Assembly: GCF_003966155.1 (NCBI RefSeq)
Contig: NZ_RXNS01000008.1
Span: 62,001-126,000 of the forward strand
Origin: Halomonas nitroreducens
GTDB taxonomy: Bacteria; Pseudomonadota; Gammaproteobacteria; Pseudomonadales; Halomonadaceae
Direction: 5' to 3'
Length of the DNA stretch: 64,000 nt
In this document: positions 7,247-17,718 of the stretch, one piece after another
Position numbering within the stretch: the first letter of the stretch is position 1
How the letters are laid out: the number at the start of each line of letters is the position of its first letter
The notes under the pieces: model-generated
Seen by the model: the letters and a program-made list of their open reading frames with translations, nothing else
Databases searched by the model: none
What the model was told of the DNA's origin: nothing
Position numbers and translations under genes: made by a program

Positions 7247-9067
7247 ATGGCCGGTCAGATTCCCCAGCGCTTTATCGATGACCTGCTGGCCCGTGTCGAC
7301 GTGGTCGAGGTGGTTGGCGAGCGGGTGAAGCTCAAGAAGGCCGGGCGCAACCATTCGGGGCTCTGCCCCTTTCATCAGGAGAAGTCGCCGTCGTTCACCG
7401 TCAGCGCCGACAAGCAGTTCTATCACTGCTTCGGCTGCGGCGCCCACGGCAACGCCCTGCGCTTTGTGATGGAGTACGACAAGCTGCGCTTTCCCGAGGC
7501 GGTGGAGCAGCTGGCGGCCCGCCTGGGGCTGGAGGTGCCCCGGGAGGGTGCCGACGATCCGCGAGCACAGGCCAGGGAGCGCAAGCGCAAGGAAGGCGTG
7601 AACCTGCTCGAGCTGTCGGCAAGCTTCTTCCGCGAGCGGCTGAAGATGCCGGAAGGGCAGGGGGCCCGGGGCTATCTGGAGCGGCGTGGCCTGTCGCCGG
7701 AGGTGCAGCAGGCCTTCGGCATCGGCTATGCCCCCGACGGCTGGGAAACGCTCAAGCGCCACCTCGGGGAGCGCGGCATCGCCGAGGCGGTGCAGGTGGA
7801 GTATGGCCTGCTGGTGCACCGCGAGGACAGCGGGCGCACCTATGACCGCTTCCGCGACCGGGTGATGTTCCCCATCCGTGACATCCGCGGTCGAACCATC
7901 GCCTTCGGCGGTCGCGTGCTGGGCGATGCCAAGCCCAAGTACCTGAACTCGCCGGAGACGCCGGTCTTCCACAAGGGGCGCGAGCTCTACGGCCTCTTCG
8001 AGGCGCGCCAGGCCGAGAGCCGTCTCGAGCGCCTGGTGATCGTCGAGGGCTACATGGACGTGGTGGCCCTGGCCCAGTTCGGTATCCGTAATGCGGTGGC
8101 CACCCTGGGCACGGCCACCACCGAGGAGCACCTGTCGCGGCTGTTCCGGCTGGTCGGCGAGGTGGTGTTCTGCTTCGACGGCGATCGGGCCGGTCGCCAG
8201 GCGGCGACGCGGGCCCTGCAGACGGTGCTGCCCCAGATGATCGACGGGCGCCAGGCGCGCTTCCTGTTCCTGCCCGAGGGCGAGGACCCGGATACCCTGG
8301 TGCGGCGCGAGGGGCCCGGGGCCTTTCAGGACCGCATCACCTGTGCCAGCCCGCTGTCGGAGTTCCTCTTCGAGCAGGCGGCTGAGGGGCGCGACCTCGA
8401 GCGTATCGAGGAGCGCGAGCGCTATGCCAGCCAGGTGCTGGCGGCCATCGGCCGCTTGCCGGAGGGTGTGCTGAAATCGCTGCTGCTGACGGAACTCTCG
8501 CGACGCACCGGCGTCGACCAGTCAAGCTTCGAGGCCCTGATGGCGAAGGAGGAGAATGGCGCGGCCGCGGTGCCGTCGGAGGTGCCCGTGGCACCTGCCG
8601 AGACGCCGGAAGTGGCATCGTCAGGCCGCCAGGCAGGCGGCGGGGCGGCGCTCGGGTTGATGGCCCGGGCCCTGCAGCTGCTGGTTCACGATCCGGGGCT
8701 GGTCGAGCGCCTCCCCGAGAGCGATGACTGGTGCAACCAGGACGACCCGGATGCCGGACTGTGTCGCGAGGTGGTGCGCCTGCTGAAGGCCGGGCGTTAC
8801 CGCAGTGCCCAGGTGCTGCTGGCCCATTTCCACGGCATGCCGGAGGGCGAGCGGCTGGCCGCGCTGGCGCGGCGTGAACTGTTGATCCCGGCGCGCGCGC
8901 GCGCCACCGAGCTGGAGGGGCTGGTGGCCTATTTTCAGCGTCATCGGCAGCGGCCGAGTCGCCAGGAAGAGATCGATGCCCTGTTGGCAAAGCAGGGCAG
9001 TGGTGAGCGGTTGAGCGGCGAGGAGCGTCAGCGCCTGATGGCCTTGCTGGCCGAGGTGGGAAAATGA
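7247..9067 (+). CDS. dnaG: DNA primase DnaG
   Basis: A 606-residue primase that makes RNA primers at the replication fork. The N-terminal CHC2 zinc-binding domain has Cys40, His43, Cys61 and Cys64 (LCPFHQEKS and HCFGCG). The catalytic core and TOPRIM domain follow, with VIVEGYMDVVALAQFGIRN and CFDGDRAGRQAA. The last 130 or so residues form the DnaB-binding domain. The frame opens 17 codons upstream, but the family N-terminus AGQIPQRFIDDLL fixes the start at 7247. It is downstream of a strong terminator, so expression should be low. Confidence 0.97.
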   Translation: MAGQIPQRFIDDLLARVDVVEVVGERVKLKKAGRNHSGLCPFHQEKSPSFTVSADKQFYHCFGCGAHGNALRFVMEYDKLRFPEAVEQLAARLGLEVPREGADDPRAQARERKRKEGVNLLELSASFFRERLKMPEGQGARGYLERRGLSPEVQQAFGIGYAPDGWETLKRHLGERGIAEAVQVEYGLLVHREDSGRTYDRFRDRVMFPIRDIRGRTIAFGGRVLGDAKPKYLNSPETPVFHKGRELYGLFEARQAESRLERLVIVEGYMDVVALAQFGIRNAVATLGTATTEEHLSRLFRLVGEVVFCFDGDRAGRQAATRALQTVLPQMIDGRQARFLFLPEGEDPDTLVRREGPGAFQDRITCASPLSEFLFEQAAEGRDLERIEERERYASQVLAAIGRLPEGVLKSLLLTELSRRTGVDQSSFEALMAKEENGAAAVPSEVPVAPAETPEVASSGRQAGGGAALGLMARALQLLVHDPGLVERLPESDDWCNQDDPDAGLCREVVRLLKAGRYRSAQVLLAHFHGMPEGERLAALARRELLIPARARATELEGLVAYFQRHRQRPSRQEEIDALLAKQGSGERLSGEERQRLMALLAEVGK

Positions 9068-9105
9068 CTCAAACGGTTGCGATAGCGCAAGAAATTGGCA
9101 GCGGG

Positions 9106-9134
9106 GTTGAAGTTTCTCCTACCATCACCATATA
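9106..9134 (+). promoter_or_regulatory. Candidate heat-shock (sigma-32) promoter for rpoD
   Basis: GTTGAAG (9106-9112) and CACCATAT (9126-9133) are separated by 13 nt. The E. coli RpoH consensus is CTTGAAA and CCCCATNT with a similar spacer (13 nt in the dnaK promoter). E. coli rpoD also has a heat-shock promoter, there located inside dnaG. The site is 170-200 nt before the rpoD ATG. A TTGCG-ATAG-CGCAA inverted repeat (9077-9090) lies just upstream. Confidence 0.45.
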
Positions 9135-9206
9135 CATCAGCGTCACCTGAACGGGACGCAACCTGACAACCTAACACACCTGAATGACCGCGCAAAGACA
9201 TCGAAC

Positions 9207-9236
9207 TGGCAAAACAGCGGTCTAACCCGCTATACT
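9207..9236 (+). promoter_or_regulatory. Candidate sigma-70 promoter directly upstream of rpoD
   Basis: TATACT (9231-9236) is a near-consensus -10 element 72 nt before the rpoD start. The matching -35 region (TGGCAA at 9207-9212, 18-nt spacer) is poor, so the promoter may be weak or activator-assisted. Confidence 0.4.
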
Positions 9237-9308
9237 GTTCGGCTTATCGAGTTTTCTCCGCCTCAGTGCTTCAGGTGCTTCATTCTTCTTCGTCGAGATA
9301 GGGTTTCT

Positions 9309-11150
<1,842 letters not shown>

Positions 11151-11174
11151 CGCCGGGCGCCAGCCCGAGACCCC

Positions 11175-11202
11175 GACGCCCGCAGGCCTGCCTGCGGGCG
11201 TC
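11175..11202 (+). terminator. Terminator after rpoD
   Basis: A perfect 12-bp stem, GACGCCCGCAGG with CCTGCGGGCGTC, and a CCTG loop, followed by GTCGTTTGTC. It sits between the convergent rpoD and membrane-protein genes and could act in both directions, although the T-tract is weak. Confidence 0.75.
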
Positions 11203-11210
11203 GTCGTTTG

Positions 11211-11864
11211 TCAGGCCCCGGAAGCGTCGTCAAGACGCCGCCAGCGGCGGACCAGCAGCAACAGCTCGAACATCGCCAGCACCAGCAGGGTGTAGCCGAA
11301 CAGCTCGGTGACCTCCTCGGCGGCATCCTTGAAGGTGCGCAGGTAGTGCTCGCCGAGGATCGCCTGCCACAGCTCGCTGCGCCCGTAGAGCCGCGAGAAC
11401 ACGTAGGTCGTCAGGAAGCCGGCGGCGAACAGGCCGAAGGCGAAGCTCCCGGCGCAGCGTTCGAGCTCGGCGACGAAGGCTCGGCGGCCCCGGATCACCA
11501 CGAACAGCACCGGCAGCACCAGCAGGCTGACCAGGGTCTGCCAGGCGCCGTCGAAGACGTGGGCATCCAGCAGGGCATCCTGCTCGCGGATCAGCGAGGC
11601 GCCGAGCAGGCCGATCAGCAGCAGCGCCACATGGGGCAGCCGATGGTCGAGCAGGCGCACCGCCAGCGCCAGTGCCGTGGCGGTGGCCAGCAACAGGGAC
11701 TGGGTCAGCTCGGTGAAGCCGAGCTCGGAGAACTGCTCGCCGGTGAGGCCCAGGGCTTCGTGCAGCACGCCCTGCATCAGGGCTCCCACCAGCAGGATAT
11801 AGGCCAGGCCGCGCAGGCAGAGGGCGGGAAAACCGATTCGGTCGGGAGGCGATGTCGAGGGCAT
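11211..11864 (-). CDS. Unknown multi-spanning membrane protein
   Basis: I do not recognise the family. The 217-residue protein has about six hydrophobic spans: an N-terminal one ([20 protein letters not shown]), several in the middle (including [16 protein letters not shown] and [16 protein letters not shown]), and a last span ([18 protein letters not shown]) before a basic tail. A conserved-looking polar stretch (residues about 160-190, rich in Glu and aromatic residues) precedes the last span. The frame is open further upstream, but the start is placed at 11864 just before the first span. It is convergent with rpoD and lies 40 nt downstream of a LysR-type gene on the same strand. Confidence 0.7.
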   Translation of the reverse strand: MPSTSPPDRIGFPALCLRGLAYILLVGALMQGVLHEALGLTGEQFSELGFTELTQSLLLATATALALAVRLLDHRLPHVALLLIGLLGASLIREQDALLDAHVFDGAWQTLVSLLVLPVLFVVIRGRRAFVAELERCAGSFAFGLFAAGFLTTYVFSRLYGRSELWQAILGEHYLRTFKDAAEEVTELFGYTLLVLAMFELLLLVRRWRRLDDASGA

Positions 11865-11904
11865 CCATGTTCTCGCGGTAACGGGGTGAAGCGTCAGAGA
11901 CAAA

Positions 11905-12864
11905 TTATACCTGTCTTGCCCTGCCGTCGCGCACCAATCGCCGACGCCCATTGGGCCGGCCGGCCTCCTCGATGAGCCAATCATGCACGGCACGCACGCG
12001 GCGATCGTCCAGGGCGCCGGTGGCGTAGACGATGCCGTAGTGCATGCCGGTGGCGACCCGCTGGTCGAAGGGCGCGATGAGTGCGCCGCTGTCCAGCTCC
12101 CCGGTGATCAGCGTCTGGCGGGCGATCGCCACGCCCATCCCGGCGATGGCCGCCTCCATGGTCAGGTGATTGCGGTTGAAGGTGTAGCCACGTCGCACGT
12201 TGACCAGGGGCGCCTCGATGGCTTCCAGGTAGTGCTCCCACTCGCCGTAGTCGTGGCTGCCGCGCCAGGCGGTGACGTCATGGAGCAGCGGGTACCAGGC
12301 GAGGTCCTCGGGGCGCCGCAACGGCGGGCGTCCGCGCAGCAGCGACGGGGCGCAGACCGGGAAGATGGTCTCCTCCATCAGGGGGGTGATCGCCAGGCCC
12401 GGGTAATGGCCGTCGTTGAGGTCCAGGGCCAGGTCGAAGTCACCCTCCCTGAGCGAAATACTGCTGTCCTCGGCGGTGACGTGCAGCTCGATGTCCGGGA
12501 AGCGGGCCTGCAGGCGGGGCAGGCGCGGCATCAGCCACTTGTTGAGGAAGGAGGGCACCGCCCGTAGCCGGATGATGCCGCTCATCACGCCGCTGCGCAG
12601 GCGCTTCACCTCCAGCCCTACCGACTGGTAGGCCTCGTCCACCACGCCGGCCAGGCGCCGGCCCTCCTCGGTGAGGGCCAGGCGCCGCGGCAGGCGACGG
12701 AACAGCTTGAAGCCGAGGCGGTCCTCGAGCTGCTTGATCTGCTGGCTGACGGCGCCGGTGGTCACGTGAAGCTCCTCCGCCGCCCGGGTAAAGGACAGGT
12801 GGCGGGCGCTGACGACGAAGACCTTCAGCCAGGCATGGGTCTGGGAATTCAGGAGACGGCTCAT
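11905..12864 (-). CDS. LysR-type transcriptional regulator (GcvA-like), probable sdaA regulator
   Basis: A 319-residue LysR regulator. The N-terminal winged helix-turn-helix (SFTRAAEELHVTTGAVSQQI) and the substrate-binding domain with IRLRAVPSFLNKWLMPRL are of the GcvA/DsdC type, which usually controls amino-acid metabolism. It is divergent from sdaA with a 160-nt gap that holds a palindrome (12889-12901), so control of sdaA, possibly by serine or glycine, is the natural inference. The effector cannot be told from sequence. Confidence 0.85.
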   Translation of the reverse strand: MSRLLNSQTHAWLKVFVVSARHLSFTRAAEELHVTTGAVSQQIKQLEDRLGFKLFRRLPRRLALTEEGRRLAGVVDEAYQSVGLEVKRLRSGVMSGIIRLRAVPSFLNKWLMPRLPRLQARFPDIELHVTAEDSSISLREGDFDLALDLNDGHYPGLAITPLMEETIFPVCAPSLLRGRPPLRRPEDLAWYPLLHDVTAWRGSHDYGEWEHYLEAIEAPLVNVRRGYTFNRNHLTMEAAIAGMGVAIARQTLITGELDSGALIAPFDQRVATGMHYGIVYATGALDDRRVRAVHDWLIEEAGRPNGRRRLVRDGRARQV

Positions 12865-12888
12865 GGTTTAGCTATTCTATACTGTCGA

Positions 12889-12901
12889 CGAGATATTCTC
12901 G
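12889..12901. promoter_or_regulatory. Palindrome in the LysR-sdaA divergent region
   Basis: CGAGA-TAT-TCTCG is a perfect 13-bp inverted repeat of the T-N11-A type bound by LysR regulators. It overlaps the region just after a TATACT hexamer (12878-12883) and lies 25 nt before the LysR start codon, a typical place for an autoregulatory and activating site. Confidence 0.45.
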
Positions 12902-12920
12902 ATTGCCGAGGCACAACCCT

Positions 12921-12965
12921 GCCCCCAACATAAGGGGCAATCAAGGCAGAAAGCCAGCTGGCTTT
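12921..12965 (+). other. Two inverted repeats in the sdaA leader
   Basis: GCCCC-N8-GGGGC (12921-12938) is followed by a perfect 16-bp palindrome, AAAGCCAGCTGGCTTT (12950-12965). Both lie within 105 nt of the sdaA start. They could be operators or leader-RNA hairpins; no T-tract follows, so a terminator is unlikely. Confidence 0.4.
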
Positions 12966-13024
12966 AGCCTGACTGACAACAACGATGGCCACGAAGCCAT
13001 CCGCCCCAGACTCGAGGCATTCCC

Positions 13025-14404
13025 ATGGCAATCAGCGTCTTCGACCTTTTCAAGATCGGCATCGGCCCCTCCAGCTCGCACACTGTCGGCCCCATGCGTG
13101 CAGCCCACGACTTCGTCCAGGCCCTGCGTCGCCAGGACCTGCTGGAGCGGGTGGCCCGGGTCGAGGTGCATCTGCACGGCTCGCTGTCGTCGACCGGCAA
13201 GGGGCATGGCACCGACCAGGCCGCCATCATGGGACTGATGGGCGAACTGCCCGAGAGCATCGATCCGGCCATCGTCTCGCCGTGCATCGAGGAGCTGCTC
13301 GAGTCCCAGACCCTGCTGCTCGACGGTCACCTGGCGATCCCCTTCCTGTGGGCCCGGGACCTGCAATGGCACGACGAGAGCCTGCCCTATCACCCCAACG
13401 CCATGACATTGGTGGCCCACGGCCACGCCGGCGAGCTCTACCGCAACGTCTTCTACTCGGTGGGCGGTGGCTTCGTGATCGACGAGGCGCAGGCCGCCAG
13501 CGGCGAGCTGGATGCCGACACCACGGCTCTGCCCTATGACTTCAACAGCGCCGCCGAGCTGCTGGCGCTGTGCCGGCTGCACGACCTGCGCATCAGCGAG
13601 CTGATGATGGCCAACGAGAAGGCCTGGCGCAGCGAGGCCGAGGTCCGCGCCGGGCTGTGGCGGATCTGGGAGGCCATGCAGGACTGCGTCAACCAGGGGC
13701 TGGCGGCCGAAGGCGTGCTGCCCGGCGGGCTCGAGGTCCGGCGCCGCGCCGCCGCGCTGCACCGTCGCCTCGAGGCGATGGACGACGATCGCAGCCTGAT
13801 CGCCTCCACCTTCTCGGCAATGGACTGGGTCAACGTCTTCGCCCTGGCGGTCAACGAAGAGAACGCCGCCGGCGGCCGCATGGTCACCGCCCCGACCAAC
13901 GGCGCGGCGGGCATCATCCCGGCGGTGCTGCACTACTACATGAAGTTCCAGCCCGACGCCGACGAGCGCTGCGTGGTCGACTTCCTGCTGACCGCGGCCG
14001 CGGTCGGCATCCTGTGCAAGAAGAACGCCTCCATCTCCGGTGCCGAAGTGGGCTGCCAGGGCGAGGTCGGCTCGGCCTGCGCCATGGCGGCGGCGGGGCT
14101 GACCGAGGTGCTGGGCGGCACCCCGGGCCAGGTGGAGAACGCCGCCGAGATCGGCCTGGAGCACAACCTGGGGCTCACCTGTGACCCCGTGGGCGGCCTG
14201 GTGCAGGTGCCCTGCATCGAGCGCAACGCCATCGCCTCGGTCAAGGCCATCAACGCCGCCCAGATGGCGCTGCGCGGTGACGGCGAGCACTTCATCTCCC
14301 TGGACAAGGCGATCCGCACCATGCGCGATACCGGTGCCGACATGCAGGAGAAGTACAAGGAGACGTCCAAGGGCGGCCTGGCGGTCAACGCTATCGAGTG
14401 CTGA
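13025..14404 (+). CDS. sdaA: L-serine ammonia-lyase (L-serine dehydratase), iron-sulfur type
   Basis: A 459-residue single-chain L-serine deaminase that converts serine to pyruvate and ammonia with a catalytic [4Fe-4S] cluster. The beta-domain motif [14 protein letters not shown] is at residues 14-27. The alpha domain carries [36 protein letters not shown] and [12 protein letters not shown], which supply the cluster cysteines. It would drain serine made by GlyA from glycine betaine into central metabolism, although it is 40 kb from glyA. A divergent LysR gene and a terminator at 14444-14479 mark it as a single-gene unit. The choice of symbol sdaA over sdaB is by convention only. Confidence 0.94.
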   Translation: MAISVFDLFKIGIGPSSSHTVGPMRAAHDFVQALRRQDLLERVARVEVHLHGSLSSTGKGHGTDQAAIMGLMGELPESIDPAIVSPCIEELLESQTLLLDGHLAIPFLWARDLQWHDESLPYHPNAMTLVAHGHAGELYRNVFYSVGGGFVIDEAQAASGELDADTTALPYDFNSAAELLALCRLHDLRISELMMANEKAWRSEAEVRAGLWRIWEAMQDCVNQGLAAEGVLPGGLEVRRRAAALHRRLEAMDDDRSLIASTFSAMDWVNVFALAVNEENAAGGRMVTAPTNGAAGIIPAVLHYYMKFQPDADERCVVDFLLTAAAVGILCKKNASISGAEVGCQGEVGSACAMAAAGLTEVLGGTPGQVENAAEIGLEHNLGLTCDPVGGLVQVPCIERNAIASVKAINAAQMALRGDGEHFISLDKAIRTMRDTGADMQEKYKETSKGGLAVNAIEC

Positions 14405-14443
14405 CACCTCCTCTCTGTCGGGCGGCGGATGCCGTCGATTGCT

Positions 14444-14479
14444 GGCGTGCGGCCCGGAGCGGGTGGCGCGCCTTTTTTT
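14444..14479 (+). terminator. Terminator after sdaA
   Basis: GGCGTGC (14444-14450) pairs with GCGCGCC (14466-14472) with one G-T pair. The loop can form an inner CCCG-GAG-CGGG hairpin. A run of seven T follows (14473-14479). Confidence 0.7.
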
Positions 14480-14565
14480 GCTTTCAGGCGATGGGCTTCG
14501 GGACTCTACGCCATTGGTCGAGTTCGGCGTTTCTCCGGTTGCCGCTGCTCGCTTTGTCCTCTAGC

Positions 14566-14579
14566 TTACGTTGACGTAA
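14566..14579. promoter_or_regulatory. TTACGT-TG-ACGTAA palindrome upstream of the ABC transporter operon
   Basis: A perfect 6-bp inverted repeat with a 2-bp centre, embedded in CTTACGTTGACGTAAAG, about 110 nt before the first transporter gene. From memory it resembles sites described for MerR-family LiuR-type regulators of branched-chain amino-acid metabolism; that match needs checking. The 284-nt gap holds no gene besides the sdaA terminator and this site. Confidence 0.4.
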
Positions 14580-14688
14580 AGGTAAGAACTGGCTGCAGCG
14601 CCAGTGACGCCACCGCCACCTTGGCAGCACAACAACGACAACAGCAACGCAACGGCGGATCGCCACGGCGGTCCCGAGAGGACGTCCC

Positions 14689-15465
14689 ATGACCCAGGAG
14701 TTCGTGCTCGAGACACGCGGGTTGACCAAGGAGTTCCGCGGCTTTACCGCCGTGGACGACGTCAACCTGCAGGTTCGGGAAGGGCATATCCATGCCTTGA
14801 TCGGCCCTAACGGCGCCGGCAAGACCACAGTCTTCAACCTGCTCACCAAGTTTCTGCCGCCGACCCACGGCGAGATTCTCTACCGCGGCAAGCCCATCAC
14901 CGGCATGCGGGCCAACGAGATCGCCCGCCTCGGGCTGGTGCGCTCCTTCCAGATCTCGGCAGTCTTCGCCCACATGACCGCGCTGGAGAACGTGCGGGTG
15001 GCCTTGCAGCGCCGGCTCGGCACCTCCTTCCACTTCTGGAAGTCCGAACGCTCCCTCGAGCCCCTCAACGCGCGGGCCATGGCGCTGCTCGAGGAAGTTG
15101 GCCTCCAGGACTATGCCGACGTGCTCACCGTGGAGATGCCCTACGGACGCAAGCGCGCCCTGGAGGTGGCCACCACCCTGGCGCTGGATCCCACCCTGAT
15201 GTTGCTGGACGAGCCCACCCAGGGCATGGGGGCCGAGGACGTCGACCGCATCGTCGAGCTGATTCGCCGCGTCTCGAAGGGCCGGACCGTCTTGATGGTG
15301 GAGCACAACCTCAGCGTGGTCAGCCGGCTGTGCGACCGTATCACCGTTCTGGCACGGGGCGCGGTGCTCGCCGAAGGCGACTACGCCAGCGTCTCCCGGG
15401 ACCCGCAGGTGCGCGAGGCCTACATGGGCAGCGAAGCCGCCGACACAGAGGAGGCCAGCGCATGA
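14689..15465 (+). CDS. Branched-chain-amino-acid-type ABC transporter ATP-binding protein (LivG class)
   Basis: A 258-residue ATPase of the LivG class. Walker A is GPNGAGKTT, Walker B is LMLLDEP followed by TQGM, and the switch histidine is in VMVEHNL. The ABC signature is the YGRKRALE variant common in this class instead of LSGGQ. It powers import across the inner membrane together with the partner ATPase, which starts within its stop codon (ATGA overlap). First gene of a five-gene operon; substrate unknown within the hydrophobic amino acid family. Confidence 0.9.
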   Translation: MTQEFVLETRGLTKEFRGFTAVDDVNLQVREGHIHALIGPNGAGKTTVFNLLTKFLPPTHGEILYRGKPITGMRANEIARLGLVRSFQISAVFAHMTALENVRVALQRRLGTSFHFWKSERSLEPLNARAMALLEEVGLQDYADVLTVEMPYGRKRALEVATTLALDPTLMLLDEPTQGMGAEDVDRIVELIRRVSKGRTVLMVEHNLSVVSRLCDRITVLARGAVLAEGDYASVSRDPQVREAYMGSEAADTEEASA

Positions 15466-16208
15466 GCCAGGCAGCCGAGGCAGTCACCGAGTACCGCGAC
15501 CTGGACGGCGCCGAGATGCTCCGGGTTCGCGACCTGCACGCCTTCTACGGCGAGTCCCATATCCTTCACGGCGTCGATTTCGACGTGCGCCGCGGCGAGC
15601 TGGTCACCCTGCTGGGCCGCAACGGGGCCGGGCGCAGCACCACCCTCAAGGCGATCATGAACATGGTTGGCCAGCGCACCGGGTCCATCGTCATCAACGG
15701 CAGCGAGACCCTCGCCATGCGCCCGCACCGCATTCCACGGCTGGGCGTGGGCTACTGCCCGGAGGAACGCGGCATCTTCGCGAGCCTCGATGTCGAGGAA
15801 AACCTGCTGCTGCCCCCCACGGTGCGTTCCGGCGGCATGAGTCTCGACGAGATCTACGCGATGTTCCCCAATCTCTACGAGCGGCGCCGCAGTCGGGGTA
15901 CCCGGCTGTCCGGCGGCGAGCAGCAGATGCTGGCCATGGCGCGGATCCTGCGCACCGGGGCACGCCTGCTGCTGCTCGACGAGATCACCGAGGGGCTGGC
16001 GCCGGTCATCAACCAGGCACTGGGCGAGGTGCTGGTCAAGCTCAAGGAGCGCGGCATGACCATCGTGCTGGTGGAGCAGAACTTCCGCTTCGCCGCCCCC
16101 CTCGCCGACCGCCACTTCGTCATGGAGCACGGCCGCATCATCGAGGAGATCCCGGCGGCCGAGCTGTCCGCCAAGCGTGAGCACCTCAACTCCCTGCTGG
16201 GGGTCTGA
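15462..16208 (+). CDS. Branched-chain-amino-acid-type ABC transporter ATP-binding protein (LivF class), Walker A Lys replaced by Arg
   Basis: A 248-residue LivF-class ATPase. The signature LSGGEQQMLAMAR and the Walker B LLLLDEITEGLAP are intact, but the P-loop reads GRNGAGRSTT: residue 58 is Arg (codon CGC at 15633) where the phosphate-binding Lys is expected. This suggests one weakened ATP site in the heterodimer with the LivG-class partner, though an Arg variant may be a subfamily trait. The open frame extends upstream, but the ATGA overlap with the previous gene sets the start at 15462. Confidence 0.9.
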   Translation: MSQAAEAVTEYRDLDGAEMLRVRDLHAFYGESHILHGVDFDVRRGELVTLLGRNGAGRSTTLKAIMNMVGQRTGSIVINGSETLAMRPHRIPRLGVGYCPEERGIFASLDVEENLLLPPTVRSGGMSLDEIYAMFPNLYERRRSRGTRLSGGEQQMLAMARILRTGARLLLLDEITEGLAPVINQALGEVLVKLKERGMTIVLVEQNFRFAAPLADRHFVMEHGRIIEEIPAAELSAKREHLNSLLGV

Positions 16209-16284
16209 CGGCACCGCCGTCGTCCCGGCATCGCCAACCGCTAGCCAACAACAACAAGCCGCCCCTCGGGGCACGGAGAGAACG

Positions 16285-17505
16285 ATGACCTTCAACAAGA
16301 GCACACTCGCCAGCGCCATCGCCATCGCCGCCACCGCGCTGGCCACCGGCACCGCCCAGGCCCAGATGAGCGACGATGCCGTGCGCATCGGCTACCTGGC
16401 CGACATGTCCGGCACCTATCGCGACCTGGCCGGCCCGGGTGGCCTCGAGGCCCTGAATATGGCCGTCGAGGACTTCGGCGGCGAGGTCAACGGCGCGCCC
16501 ATCGAGGTGTTCAGCGCCGACGATCGCAACAGCGCCGACGTGGGGGCCAATACCGTGCGCGGCTGGATCGACCAGGAGAACGTCGACCTGGTGGCCGGCA
16601 TGGTGGCCTCGTCGGTATCCATCGCCGTGACCAAGGTCCTGGAGGAGGCCGGCGGCCTGGCCATCATCTCCGGCTCTGCGGCCTCCAGCATCACCAACGA
16701 GCACTGCACGCCGAACCACATCCACTGGGTCTACGACACCTACCCGCTGGCCCACGGCACTGCCAAGGCGGTGGTCGAGCAGGGCGGCGACAAGTGGTTC
16801 ATGCTCACTGCCGACTATGCCTTCGGCCACGCCCTGGAGGGCGACGTGACCAAGGTGGTCGAGGAGAACGGCGGCGAGGTCGTCGGCGGGGTGCGCCATC
16901 CCTTCCCGACCAACGACTTCTCCTCCTACATCCTCCAGGCCCAGGGTTCCGGCGCCAATATCATCGGCCTGGCCAACGCCGGCTCCGACACCGTCAACGC
17001 CATCAAGACCGCCAGCCAGTTCGGCCTGACCCAGACCGGCCAGCAGCTTGCCGGTCTGCTGATCTTCCTCAATGACGTCCACGCCATGGGTCTCGAGGCC
17101 ACCCAGGGCCTGCTGCTGACCACCGGCTGGTACTGGGACATGGACGAGCAGTCCCGTGAATGGGCCGAGCGCTACTTCGAGCGCGTCGGCCGCATGCCGA
17201 CCATGGTCCAGGCCGGCGTCTACTCCAGCACCATGCACTACTTGGAGGCGGTGGAGGCCGCCGGCACGGATGAGGCCTCGGCGGTGCGCGCCCAGATGGC
17301 CGAGACCCCGGTGGAGGACTTCTTCGCCCGCAACGGCCGCATCCGCGAGGACGGTCGCATGGTCCACGACATGTACCTGGCCGAGGTGAAGACGCCGTCC
17401 GAGTCCACCGGCGAGTGGGACCTCTACGAGATCAAGAGCACCATTCCCGCCGACGAGGCCTACCGCCCGCTCAGCGAGAGCCAGTGCGATCTGGTCAACC
17501 AGTGA
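16285..17505 (+). CDS. ABC transporter periplasmic substrate-binding protein (LivJ/LivK type)
   Basis: A 406-residue periplasmic type I binding protein. A signal peptide (FNKSTLASAIAIAATALATG, cleavage after TAQA) is followed by VRIGYLADMSGTYRDLAGPG, typical of the hydrophobic amino acid transporter family. The ligand cannot be deduced; members bind branched-chain or aromatic amino acids, amides, urea or aromatic acids. GGAGAG lies just before the ATG at 16285. A 213-nt gap with a MITE-like element separates it from the permease genes. Confidence 0.9.
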   Translation: MTFNKSTLASAIAIAATALATGTAQAQMSDDAVRIGYLADMSGTYRDLAGPGGLEALNMAVEDFGGEVNGAPIEVFSADDRNSADVGANTVRGWIDQENVDLVAGMVASSVSIAVTKVLEEAGGLAIISGSAASSITNEHCTPNHIHWVYDTYPLAHGTAKAVVEQGGDKWFMLTADYAFGHALEGDVTKVVEENGGEVVGGVRHPFPTNDFSSYILQAQGSGANIIGLANAGSDTVNAIKTASQFGLTQTGQQLAGLLIFLNDVHAMGLEATQGLLLTTGWYWDMDEQSREWAERYFERVGRMPTMVQAGVYSSTMHYLEAVEAAGTDEASAVRAQMAETPVEDFFARNGRIREDGRMVHDMYLAEVKTPSESTGEWDLYEIKSTIPADEAYRPLSESQCDLVNQ

Positions 17506-17546
17506 ACTGAGCCCGACCGGCGGCGGCCGCGGCCGCCGCCCCCTAC

Positions 17547-17696
17547 GGAAATGCTGTATAAATCGCCAAGCATAGTGAAGCGTGAAGCGCAAGGCGCACG
17601 GAGCACAGAAAGCGAGATATAACGAGCGGTTAGGCGAGCTTTCGAGCACCGCGCAACGAAGCGATTTGCATGCGCAGGCATTTATGCAGTGTTTCC
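17547..17696. mobile_element. MITE-like element with 17-bp imperfect terminal inverted repeats
   Basis: The left end GGAAATGCTGTATAAAT (17547-17563) and the reverse complement of the right end (17680-17696) match at 14 of 17 positions. The 150-bp segment has no coding capacity. Its base composition is less GC-rich than its neighbours, and it contains a GTGAAGC direct repeat (17576-17589). No clear target-site duplication was seen. It interrupts an otherwise tight ABC transporter operon. Confidence 0.5.
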
Positions 17697-17718
17697 CTGA
17701 CGGCGAGGAGACCCTGCC

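Noticed and set aside
9207-9225. Sigma-54 (-24/-12) promoter before rpoD from the TGGC word
   Set aside because: The TTGC -12 element is absent at the required distance.
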